Below are positions 46,279 to 64,000 of a stretch of 64,000 nt of DNA, one piece after another; position 1 is the stretch's first letter, and every line of letters starts with the position of its first letter. This stretch comes from Wolfiporia cocos (taxonomy: Eukaryota > Basidiomycota > Agaricomycetes > Polyporales > Phaeolaceae). The notes under the pieces are model-generated. The model ran no database searches. It had not been told where the DNA came from and worked only from the letters and a program-made list of their open reading frames with translations. A program made the translations under genes and the position numbers. The stretch covers positions 1,116,001 through 1,180,000 of the forward strand of contig JACCLO010000005.1 of assembly GCA_029448655.1 (NCBI GenBank), written 5' to 3'.

Positions 46279-47231
46279 ATGGCCCCCGCATCAACTTCTG
46301 CGCCGACATTTTCCAAACCCCTGCAGCTGCCCCTGTCGCAGGAGGAACTCGACCGCATTAACGCGCACCTGCGCGAACTCACGCCGGAGGACAACCTCAA
46401 GTGGGCGGTCGAGCATGTTCCCGGGCTGTTCCAGACGACGGCCTTCGGGCTCACCGGGCTCGTAGCCATCGACATGCTCTCCAAAATCACACCCAATCCG
46501 CCCCCGCTCATCTTCATCGATACTCTGTACCACTTCCCGGAGACTCTCGAGCTCGTGGAGGAGGTCAAGAAGCGGTACAATGTCCCGGTGAACGTGTACA
46601 AGCCCGAGGGCTGCGAGACGGCGCAGGAGCTTGAGAAGAAGTACGGGAAGAAGCTCTGGGAGACGGACGAGGAGCTGTATGACTATGTCGTCAAGGTGCG
46701 CTGTCGTCTGCCCTTATCCATGCCACAGCGACTGACGAGTCCGCAGGTCGAGCCAGCACGCCGCGCATACGAGGAGCTCGGCGTCAAGGCCGTCATCACT
46801 GGGCGGCGAGCATCACAGGGTGCAGACCGTGCGAGCCTGCAGCCGCTCGAGGTCGACAGCACAGGGCTCCTGAAGCTGAACCCGCTCTTTGCGTGGACGT
46901 TCCCGTTCATCGAGTGGTACATCTCTGAGAACAACGTCCCGCGCAACAAGCTGCTCGACCAGGGCTACCGCAGCGTCGGCGACTGGCACAGCACCGTCAA
47001 GAGCGGCGAAGGCGACACGGGCGAGCGCGCGGGCCGCTGGGCGGGCAAGAAGGAGAAGACGGAGTGCGGGCTGCATGTGGACTACTTCAAGATGAAGGCG
47101 GCAGCTGAGAAGAAGGTGGGCGGCTCGCTCGTTGTCGTGCCTTACGTGTGCTCACCCATCGCTACCTGCAGCTTGAGGAGAAGAGGGCGACAGGCACCGA
47201 CTCCGCCCCTGCCGTGGCAGCCAGCGCATAA
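46279..47231 (+). CDS. MET16: Phosphoadenylyl-sulfate (PAPS) reductase
   Basis: Three exons (46279-46695, 46747-47115, 47172-47231) give 281 aa. The enzyme reduces PAPS to sulfite with thioredoxin in the cytosol, a step of sulfate assimilation. Family features are LFQTTAFGLTGLVAIDML and PLIFIDTLYHFPETLELVEE. They continue with VKAVITGRRASQGADRASLQ, LNPLFAWTFPFIEWYISEN, LLDQGYRSVGDWHSTVKSG and the C-terminal KTECGLH, which holds the catalytic Cys. The last exon encodes LEEKRATGTDSAPAVAASA. Splice sites at 46696-46746 and 47116-47171 are canonical. Confidence 0.92.
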
Positions 47232-47763
47232 GTGCAATCGCGGGATGGCAGATTGGTGATGGTGATGCTAGACGTATATATTGCTGTAGAGTCCCCTTGT
47301 ATCCCCATTTATCTTATGAAGACGTACAGTATACCATGCATCGACGTCTGCTGGCCGGGAGAGCTGCGGTGGACCCTCGGCGTCCGCACCGCACTTCCCT
47401 GCGGACTGCCACCGTGTGCAGCCGCCCACGAACACCGTAGGCGATGCACGACCCTCTGCACATCATCAGATGGCCGGGAACATGCGCTGGCCCGGCGACG
47501 ATCCCTGTAAACGTCCGCGCCCCGGCGCCTTTGCGCGCGCTCGCGGACGCATTGAGGGGGAATTCGTCGGAGTCCCTGTAAATCCTCGTGAGCTGCACGC
47601 GTACGCACCGCAATTCACAATTCCATCTGTCGGCGCTCGACTATACTTGTCTAGGCTATCTGTCATTACCCAGGGATCCCGCACGATGTATATAAAGCGG
47701 GTCCTGTTTCAGATAACGCAACCCCAGCGTTCGTCGTCTGTTCACTCGTCGCTGTCCTCAAGC
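47232..47763. promoter_or_regulatory. Intergenic with TATA box before the RNase III gene
   Basis: A TATATAAA element at 47689-47696 sits about 68 bp upstream of the ATG at 47764. No gene recognised in the remainder. Confidence 0.4.
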
Positions 47764-49126
47764 ATGGTAGTGATGACTATCAGGTGTGTGCTACTTGTCT
47801 GGGATATATGCGGGCCATGCTGAGTGGTCCGTAGGCAGGACGGAACGTCTTTTTTGTCCAACAGCAAGCCGATTCTGTGGTGAGCGAAACTGTGGTCTTC
47901 TCGTAGTGGCGCATGATGCTGAACTGAATCCAGCCCGGATCTGGATTCCGACGACCTCCCACCTCTCCCGGAAATCAAATCGGACGACATCCGGCTGCAG
48001 GTGTACACCCACCGCAGCTACTTTGCCCGCCCTACCCACATGTTCGAGGATACGCCGGACGACCCGAGTCCGGACAACGAGAAGTGAGTATTTGCTTCTT
48101 GCGAATCGCCGCTGAACCTATAGTGTGCTTCAGGCTGGAACATCTTGGAGATTCGGTATTGAGTCTGGTCGTGACTAGCCTCATGCGGGAGGAATTCCCG
48201 TTGGTGCGCGTGGGTCCGTCGACCGTGAGTACCACAACGACCTTTTACGCCACAGTGCTGATGCGAGGCATGGGCTATAGAAAATGCGCGCTCTAGTCGT
48301 TGGGAACCCGACGTTGGCCGATCTGTGGGTGCCCGATTTGACTGACCGACGTAGGGTCAATGCAACTCATCGCCCTACATAGCTCGCTAAAATATCGCCT
48401 CCCGGAGAAGCTGAGGATGCATCCGGCCCAAGCCATTACCTTGCGCGTATCTACCAACATCCAAGGCAAGTGCGGTAGGATACAATCATTCTCGCCATCA
48501 CTAACGCGCGATGTCGGTGCATCAGCCGATCTCTTCGAAGTACGCAATCGTCAGCTTGTCTATACATATATGCTAACAATCTGCAGGCATTCGTGGGCGG
48601 CCTGTACATGGATCGCGGCCTTGAGGTCGTCAGGGCCTGGCTCTACCCTCTCCTCCGGCCGTACCTGCACGACGCCTACCGCCACGTCCGCATCCAGCAT
48701 GGCCTCCCGCCCGAGCCCCCGCCGCGCGCGTCTCCGTCGCCACCTACGCTGCCGCCTGCCAGTGCGCATCCAGAGCCGCCGCGCACGGCGTCGAGCATCG
48801 GGCACCTGTCGCTCTTCAACCAGCACCTGCAGCAGCAGGGCAAGGCGATCGAGTGGGTGTGGGCAGACAGCGCTGGACAGGGCTCGCGCACGACGCCGAT
48901 CTGGGTCGTGCGCGCGATGGTCGACAACGCATGCCTCGGCGGCGGGCGCGGGAGCACGAAGAAGGCCGCGAAGAACGAGGCCGCGAAGGAGGGCCTGCGC
49001 AACCTGGGGATCGACGTTTCGTGCGTGCATTCTGATTCTTATGAGACGAGGTCCGCCTCTGATGGAGAAAGGGGCAGTTCGCTGGCGGCACAGAACGCCC
49101 GTCTGGTCTCAGCATCTTCTCTCTAG
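47764..49126 (+). CDS. Ribonuclease III domain protein with C-terminal dsRNA-binding domain
   Basis: Seven exons (47764-47783, 47934-48083, 48134-48224, 48281-48324, 48383-48465, 48526-48539, 48587-49126) give 313 aa. The RNase III fold shows IRLQVYTHRSYFARP and the signature NEKLEHLGDSVLSLVVTSLM, with the Glu and Asp of the active site. ALVVGNPTLADL, SLKYRLPEKLRMHPAQ and ADLFEAFVGGLYMDRGLEVV (second Asp and Glu) follow, so catalysis is plausible. A Pro-rich linker leads to a dsRNA-binding-like region (HLSLFNQHLQQQGKAIEWVW, then GRGSTKKAAKNEAAKEGLRN). The fifth intron starts with GCAAGT (GC-AG type) and exon 6 is 14 nt. Dicer-like helicase and PAZ domains are absent. It may process rRNA or snRNA, or be a mitochondrial MRPL-type relative. 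The final intron/stop is less certain. Confidence 0.78.
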
Positions 49127-49476
49127 ACTCGGGCTGGATGCGTTGAGCAGAAGCAGAATCTGCCCATCCCGCCCCAGTGTGAAGAGGTTGTGCATGGGTC
49201 TCGTGAGTCGGCTTTTTGTGGGCCCCAGACGTCCGCCAGTATATTTTCGTCGCTAGTGCTTTCTTGCTCTGTTGTTGTCCATGCTATGTATACGCGATGC
49301 GCTCTGTGCTATATCTGCGACCACGCTCCGCTGTCATCATCTTGTATGAGCTATCTTGTATGAGCTATCTTGATTGAAATTCTATTGATACACGGATGCT
49401 TCCATACAATGAGCGGGGAGAATAACGTTGAACATGTGATGTGAGCCAGCCGACAGCCGGTAACGTCTGAATCGCT
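49127..49476. other. Intergenic between convergent genes
   Basis: It contains a short tandem duplication of atcttgtatgagct near 49343. No gene recognised. Confidence 0.35.
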
Positions 49477-50045
49477 TCATGGTTGTCGCCGTGTACCATC
49501 CCACAACTTCCCTATGCTATCCACAGACGGTGCGCCCCACACTAGCGTTTTCGTAGACGGGTCTAGTAAGCGGGGGAAACGCGAGTCCAGCAGCGCCGGT
49601 AGTACCCCTCTGCCCGCCGTAGACACGGACGCGACTGAGGGCGCGCGCTGCGCAGGCTGCACCGTTGATGTTGCTGGTGCTGCGGGGACCGCCGCACCTT
49701 CCGCCGCATCCTCCGCTGCCCGCCGCTCCGCTTCGGACTCCACCAAACTCTGCTCCCTCGCCCGCGCAAGGGCGCGCGCCTCCTCGTCGACGTCGGCGAA
49801 CTCGTCCTGCTTCACCGCGCTGATCGAGTACGCCCACACGCTTGCGGTGAAGGCGACGAGGACCCCGCCAGTGATAATGTTGCGCATGAGGAACGGCGCG
49901 CGGGCGCGTTTGAGGCCGGGGGACATGATCTGTGTGAGCGGTGCGTGACCGGTCCTGGGTTAGGCGGAGACCGGGCGGGGGGACGTACGTTGTTGGGCCT
50001 GTACGACGCGCCTGCGACTCTTCGTGAGATGTATGGGTCGGCCAT
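49477..50045 (-). CDS. COA3: Cytochrome c oxidase assembly factor 3-like
   Basis: Two exons (49989-50045 and 49477-49929) give 169 aa. MADPYISRRVAGASYRPNN is joined to IMSPGLKRARAPFLMRNIIT and GGVLVAFTASVWAYSISAVK, a single transmembrane helix. Then follows QDEFADVDEEARALAR, the family signature. Coa3 sits in the inner mitochondrial membrane and links COX1 synthesis to assembly. An Ala-rich, probably disordered tail follows and is longer than in most relatives. The gene lies about 430 bp from COX7, on the same strand. Confidence 0.75.
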
Positions 50046-50473
50046 GGCTACAGCACCGGTGCGGGCTCTCTCTATACAAGAGTGAGTGGGTTTTGGGCAA
50101 TGGCCTCACGGGTCGGGTGCAAGTGACAGAACGCGTCGCGCACGTGAGACGCGCGGATGGTCTCGCGATGACTATGCGAAAGGCTCAGATTTCGTCGGGA
50201 TAGAATTCAATCTATGCGATGTTTCTTTTAATTTAAGGCAGTACAGATAAAACTTGGCTACAGATGTTGCATCACAAGGTTACAAAGTCGTGTCGTTTGC
50301 AGCGAAGAACTGTCGCGAGCCCACAGCGCGATTTGACTGCATGGTTCAGGTCGGGTAGGGTGTACTATCAGTAGCTGTTGCACGTCTCCAAATATTATTA
50401 GGAAGAAGACACGTCAGATCATTCACAGGCCAAAGCAATGCATTGTCTATGGTCGATACAGAGCCTAGTTTAC
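50046..50473. other. Intergenic between COX7 and COA3
   Basis: COA3 promoter and COX7 3' flank. No coding sequence recognised. Confidence 0.35.
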
Positions 50474-50884
50474 TCAGTTGGTCTTGCCCTGTGCGGCATC
50501 CGGAACGTTGAGTAAAATTCTGATAGTATGCTTGCCGACTCACCCTGATGAGCGAGAATGCACCGTACACTGTCCCGGCCATGGCGACACCAAAGGCGAC
50601 GTAGTAGGAACCTGTAGGGATATTGAATATGAAGGTGGCTCAGGCGGAGTGCAAAATCTATACTCACGGACGTAGAGCTTGCCGCGGGGCAGACGGTAGT
50701 ATATCGGCTCGTGCGAGGCCTGCAGGAGCCTGAGCGACGAAATACGCCGTACGTTCACGCATGACCTACCTGCACCCGCTTCTGCGTCTCGACGACGCGG
50801 TTCTGCTCTACGCGCAGCGGCGAGTCAGCGCAAAATTCCTATCATACTGTCACCAAACGCACTGTATACGAGAGGGCCCAACAT
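50474..50884 (-). CDS. COX7: Cytochrome c oxidase subunit VII-like small membrane protein
   Basis: Five very short exons (50863-50884, 50770-50807, 50668-50719, 50544-50611, 50474-50488) give only 64 aa. The protein begins MLGPLVYKQNRVVETQKRVQ. ASHEPIYYRLPRGKLYV follows, then RSYYVAFGVAMAGTVYGAFS as the single membrane span and LIRGKTN at the end. This matches the small fungal complex IV subunit (Cox7/VIIa type). The gene is easy to miss because no frame exceeds about 75 codons and the last exon is 15 nt. All four introns are canonical and phases agree. Confidence 0.7.
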
Positions 50885-51002
50885 GGTTGCGGGTTGCTGA
50901 TGAGGGAGAACACGGAACGTGCAGGCGCGGTGGTGGGCGAGAATGAAGTCGGTGGCGGAGTCCCAACCAAACCGCGGCACGGCTCGAATCGTCTCGACCG
51001 TC
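50885..51002. promoter_or_regulatory. Bidirectional promoter, COX7 / YAF9
   Basis: Only 118 bp separate the two divergent start codons, so a shared core promoter is expected. Confidence 0.5.
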
Positions 51003-51954
51003 ATGGCCGCAAACGACCGCGTCCGCGTCCGAGTACGCCCATCCGCCCGCTGTGCGTGGACTGCTGCTCACTTTTACGCTCTAGGGTCTCAGTATCTACA
51101 GGCCAATCATCTATGGGAACACTGCAGTAGTCCTCACGCAGAAGGAGCGCGAGGCGCTCAGCTCGCCCGACCACACGCACAGGTGGACGGTCGCGGTGCG
51201 GAGCGCTGCATCTGCACCGGACTCAGACATTGTCGGAGGTGCGGACGACATCAGCTATTTTGTGAAACGGGTGACGTTCAAGCTGCATGACACATATCCG
51301 AATCCTACGAGAAGTGAGTGGCTCGTTGAGTGGCCCGCCTCATTGTCCTTATCCATGCTGTCTGTAGATGTGGATAAACCTCCTTTCGAGGTCTCAGAAA
51401 CAGGGTGAGTGACCCACATACCACTATATTAATGTTTCTGACCGAAACAATGCAGTTGGGGAGAGTTTGAGATTCAGATCCGCATAACATTCGTACCCGA
51501 GTCCGGAGAGAAAGCCGTACTCACCTACCATCACCTCAAGCTGCATCCCTGGGTTGCTGCTGGCAGTGGAGAGCCTGAGATACCGCCGCTCGATGCTGCG
51601 ATGAAGATGGGGCCCGTTCACTCGTGGCAGTACGATGAGATTGTCTTCAACGATCCATTCCAGTCCTTCCTGAACATCCTCACTGCCCACCCGCCAACGC
51701 CGCTTCCGAAGCATCGTAGCCGTCCCGTGCCTTTCCACACCGCTCATCCTGCGTCGCTCGAAGCATCCAGGGGCGGCGTGCCCGAGTTCACGCAGCAGAT
51801 GGAGAAGGACGAGGCGGAGCGGCTCGAAAACGCACGGAAGACTATCGTCGCAGAGACAGATACGTGGCGCGCGAAGCTCATCGCAAAGGAGAAAGAGCTG
51901 CAGAGGCTGCAGAAACAATTCAAGGAACTCACGAAGTCACAAGGAGGCCGGTGA
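51003..51954 (+). CDS. YAF9: YEATS-domain protein Yaf9
   Basis: Four exons (51003-51032, 51085-51313, 51368-51404, 51456-51954) give 264 aa. MAANDRVRVRGLSIYRPIIY and GNTAVVLTQ lead into the YEATS fold, with DHTHRWTVAVRSAASA, DISYFVKRVTFKLHDTYPNP and RNVDKPPFEVSETGWGEFEI. It continues with QIRITFVPESGEKAVLTYHH and LKLHP. A C-terminal coiled coil (ETDTWRAKLIAKEKELQRLQ) completes it. Yaf9 is a shared subunit of the SWR1 and NuA4 complexes and reads acylated histone H3. The first exon is just ten codons. Confidence 0.88.
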
Positions 51955-52081
51955 ATATGATTGCATGTTGCGTTATGGACGTGTATCATACATTTGCACA
52001 GATTCAGCAAGGAAAGCTATTGGTATATACATATCCGCATTGAACAGAAAGATACTCGAACAAATATGAGTCCGTGTAGAA

Positions 52082-60660
<8,579 letters not shown>

Positions 60661-60908
60661 TCGTATACGGCATAGAGGCAGTAGCCAAGTAGATTAGAGT
60701 TGGGCGGGGTGGTGTATGTCGCGAACATGAGGGCGGTCACAATGTTACTGTACGCGTCGCGTCGGTCACAGTCACCTGACCACTCCGCACCCTCCGAACG
60801 AGAACCCTGCGGAAGCTATCCAACGCGATGAGTATACTACATATGAGCTATATAGTCAATACCTCGAAGTCGTGCAACATCTGACATCATGAACCGAGCC
60901 TCGGAAAT
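60661..60908. promoter_or_regulatory. Intergenic upstream of the ATR gene
   Basis: Short spacer between the NOP14 stop and the ATR start on the same strand. No further gene recognised. Confidence 0.4.
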
Positions 60909-63875
60909 TCACTTCCGCCCAGCGCGCTTTTTCTCCTTCATCTTCTCCCGCTCCATAGCCTTCTCCTCCGCGCGCTCTGACTGCAGCGAGCCGAATACCT
61001 GCTTCATACGGTCGTTATACGCCTTGTCCTTTTGCTTATGCTGCTTCTGATGTTCTGCAGCCAAGAAGCGCGCATCCTTCCGCAGTTCGCGGATCGCGCC
61101 CTTCTTCTCCTGCTTGTACTGGCGACGCAGCTTTGCAGCCTCGTTCCGCTCGTGGTCCGGATCGCGGTTGCGGAGGTAGTTGGAAGATGATTGCTCGAAC
61201 CTTGGCACATATGTTGGGATGGGTATCGGTTTGTGAGCTTGGAGCACGAGCGGGCGACGTGCTTGACGGGAGAACTTGAGCAGTCTCCGGAGGGTATCTT
61301 GGAAAGCCACAACACGCTCCTAGACTCCCATTCAGTACGTTTACAAGGAATGGGGTTTCGAAAACTTACCGCTAGCTCGGCCGATAGCCCCTTGGGCTTG
61401 ATTCCGTCTAGCAGCTCTGCTATAGGCTGGTAGAGCTCAATGAACCCATCCAGGCTCTTGTACATGTCCGCATAACGGCTCAGGAGCTCAATAGCAAGAC
61501 CAAGCAGGTCCACCTTCGATCGGTCATCGTGAGCAACACCCGTGATTAATGCCACTAGATCTGGCTTGTTCAAAGTCAACTTCTTAGCCTTCTTCGCGTC
61601 GATTGCAAGGGGCAGACACCGTTCTGAGCCGAAGTCAGGGCACGGGAAGTACCCTGGTATCGAGGGCCTGTCCAAGAACCGATGAGGAGCTAGATGCAGT
61701 ATCGAGTTCGCCAGGAAGTTGATGGCCTCAGGTACGAAACGCTTCGACAACGACTCGTATTGCAAGAACAAGGTGCAGAGGAAGAGACCGCTTGCCAAAT
61801 CCTTCAACGATCTAACACGGCCAAGTCCTAGGTACGAGCCCATCAGCAGACGCGCAGGCGTGATGACATGATGGTTCTTGTCACTTGTCGGCCATATTTG
61901 CGATATGACACGCAAAAGGGACAGTTCAGGGAGACCGGGCCATGTCTTCGCATCAGGGTCGGTTGCACCATGTGAGAGCCCGCGCCTCAGATTTTTATGC
62001 ATGAGAGTCAACTTCGCCACGAAGTGTTCTGCCGACTGGATAGGATACGACTTTGTGAGGGCCAACAGATGCGGGACCAATGATGTTAGCAGGGAAAGGC
62101 GGGGAGTGGGGGGCGAGGTGATGTATAAGATGTGGTCAATGAGGACACCTGCCAAGCCCTGTACAATTGTTCATTAGTATCGCATTCAACTCGTATGCGC
62201 CGCACAAACCTGCAACTTGAACTTATTGTCCTCTGCGAGACTGGGATGGTGCAGCTTCCGTATTCGCTCGATAACCACCGGGACATCCTTATCGTCAACA
62301 TCCTCGACGATATCCAGAAATTCGTCGTGACTAGAAGGACACGGGAAGGTGAAGGGCAACTCCTTGCTGGGTGCAGATTGTGACTTTCCGGGTCTCCGTT
62401 TGCTGGTCTCCACGAGAGCTTCCGACTCACCCTCTTCAGCCTCTGTGTCTTCTGAACCATTAGATGCAACCCCGTCCTCGTCCACACTCTCCCCCTCATC
62501 CCCATCTTCCTCTTCCTCGCCATCTGTTATCGCTTCTCCATCCTCGTCCTCTGATCCCTCATCGTCTTTGCCCTTTGCCACGCCACTCTCGCCCAAACCG
62601 GTCCCCAGTTCCCAGCCTTCCTCTTCATAGAAGTCATCATCCAAATCGTCACCTCCGCGCTGCTTCGCGCGCCTCTTACCCTCCTCATCCTCGCTCTCCT
62701 CCGGCTCTCCGTTCATCCGCTTAATGCGCCGCCGTTCAGCTTTCTCCAGCATCTCCTTCTCCTCCAACGCAAGCTCCTCCTCCGTCTTTGTCCTATCCTT
62801 CGGCTTCGCGCGCTTTTCGAACACAAGTTCGCGCACGTACTGGTCATATTCCTCGTCTTGGTCCATCGCTTCCGCTGCCAATGTCGACGCAGCCGACTTG
62901 TTTGTCTCTGAGCCACCGTCTGTGGGTATGCTTCCGGACGGATCAAGTGCATAGAGTAGCGAATGGACGGAGCTGAGTTCTTGGTCAAGCTCGTGCCGTA
63001 AGTTATCGTCTTCCTCCTGTTGCGTTTTTCGTTCCATCTAAAACGAGCATGCGTTTGAGCGCGGATAGCTGAAAGCTGGTTCAACGTACTTTATGGAGTT
63101 TGCTTTTAGCAATGACTTCCTGCATGACTTCCGCCTTTGTTTTCTTCCGAGCGGGCTGTAGAACAGTAAGCGGCGCATCGGGAACGGTAAAAGAACGCAC
63201 CTCCTCCTCTTCGTCCCCTTCGTCATCTTCATCGAAACCGCCAAAATGACTCTTTTGGACGGTCTGGTTGTCAATCTGCCCCCCGTCCTCGTCCTCATCT
63301 TCGTCCAGCCCAAGCCCTACGTCGTCAAAACTATCTAGGTTAGACAGACTCTGGCCGTAATGTGTAAGCTCGTCTTCGTCCTCTAAATTGAATACATCGC
63401 CCTTGGATGCGCGTTGGTGCTCTCGCTTGAAACGTTCGATCATACGATCCTCCAGCGACATGGTAGGATCGTTCTCGCCGAATCGTTTGTCAACAATCCC
63501 TCCAGCGCGGCCCTTGCCTTGCAGTTCCTTCAGCAGAGTCTTATTTCTCTGTATTTCGGCGTTCCCAATAAGACGCGCGATTAAGGAGAAACGATGAACA
63601 GCTCGCACCTGCTCAATCCCTGCCTGTTTGCTCTGTGCAGGCCGCCCGACAGTCCCGGAAACCCTTCGGCCACCCACATCGTGCTTCAGTCTAGTTACTT
63701 TGACATCAAATAGGTTGAGTTTTTCGTGTATCTCCTTAAGCTTTGCTGCCTTCTTCTCCTTGTTTCTTTCGTCCACAGCGGCACGCTTCCTCTTCTTGCC
63801 GTTTTGCTGCGGGCGAGCAAGACCAGCCTGGTTAATGGAGGCCTTCAGCTGAGAAAGCTGTGATCCTTTTGCCAT
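60909..63875 (-). CDS. NOP14: Nucleolar protein 14 (SSU processome)
   Basis: Four exons (63090-63875, 62210-63037, 61370-62158, 60909-61319) give 937 aa. Nop14 is needed for 18S rRNA maturation and export of the 40S precursor. MAKGSQLSQLKASINQAGLA, NLFDVKVTRLKHDVGGRRVS and GKGRAGGIVDKRFGENDPTM, then SLEDRMIERFKREHQ, are the conserved N-terminal blocks. Several acidic stretches follow. The middle region has HHPSLAEDNKFKLQ, and the C-terminus has APHRFLDRPSIPGYFPCPDF. The end is basic, with KQEKKGAIRELRKDARFLAA and a Lys/Arg-rich KMKEKKRAGRK, a nucleolar-type signal. The ATG at 63875 (MAKGS) is preferred over an upstream in-frame ATG at 63947, because the family begins here. Confidence 0.9.
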
Positions 63876-64000
63876 AGAATAGGTTAGACAGACAGCCGGG
63901 ACGAGGGGACGAAGAAGGAGTCCGGAGCCAGACAGTCTACCGTACACTGTGGATGGAGCGAATTTAGGCGGTCGGATCTCAGATCGCGATCGCTGTGATC
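63876..64000. other. Upstream flank of NOP14, right window edge
   Basis: Promoter side of NOP14. Nothing else visible. Confidence 0.3.

Overview
The window is nuclear DNA of a filamentous basidiomycete, most likely an agaricomycete. Genes sit on both strands at roughly 2-3 kb spacing. Nearly all coding regions are cut by many introns of about 48-65 nt with GT..AG ends. Several protein families are ones met mainly in Agaricomycetes: a DUF6699-like protein, a Crypton-like tyrosine recombinase and a basidiomycete-type Arb1. Exon boundaries below were derived by hand from reading frame, splice sites and family conservation; most gene models sum to a whole number of codons.

Layout. 1-1.8 kb: 3' part of a coiled-coil protein (+). 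2-3.5 kb: GC-rich decayed Pro/Gln-rich coding sequence. 3.8-6.1 kb: an apparently intact Crypton-type tyrosine-recombinase element. 6.4-10 kb: relics, namely a frameshifted cystathionine gamma-synthase pseudogene, two diverged copies of an unknown coding segment, and a small conserved-looking ORF. 10.7-11.4 kb: unknown gene. 11.9-15.7 kb: tandem Arb1 paralogues, the first lacking its last exon and the second complete. 16.4-18 kb: AT-hook/zinc-binding protein. 18.6-21.3 kb: ATG22 with 18 exons. 21.8-23.1 kb: MYND-finger protein. 24-24.6 kb: Stm1/HABP4-like ribosome/mRNA-binding protein. 25.4-27.3 kb: CDC14 (septation initiation network), divergent from a fumarylacetoacetate-hydrolase-family gene (27.5-28.8 kb). 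29-30.4 kb: SPT3 of SAGA. 30.6-32.2 kb: DDI1. 32.8-34.3 kb: ATG29, divergent from YIH1/IMPACT (34.6-36 kb). 36.6-39 kb: succinate-semialdehyde dehydrogenase. 39.1-46.2 kb: gene-poor tract with a DUF6699-like gene, AT-rich DNA and a striking nested palindrome. 46.3-47.2 kb: PAPS reductase (MET16). 47.8-49.1 kb: RNase III plus dsRBD protein. 49.5-50 kb: COA3. 50.5-50.9 kb: COX7, divergent from YAF9 (51-52 kb). 52.1-60.7 kb: ATR/Mec1/Rad3 checkpoint kinase. 60.9-63.9 kb: NOP14.

Functional links. COA3 and COX7 are adjacent and both serve cytochrome c oxidase. SPT3, YAF9 and the AT-hook protein act on or near chromatin, and the Arb1 homologue belongs to the siRNA/heterochromatin pathway. ATG22 and ATG29 are autophagy genes. 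MET16 and the dead cystathionine gamma-synthase copy belong to sulfur assimilation. These look like ordinary dispersed housekeeping genes, not a cluster. The unusual material is in the accessory stretches (2-15 kb and 39-46 kb): the Crypton-like element, the truncated Arb1 duplicate, decayed duplicated segments and the palindromic foldback. I saw no CRISPR array, rRNA or tRNA gene. I did not find a convincing wholly new multi-gene system.
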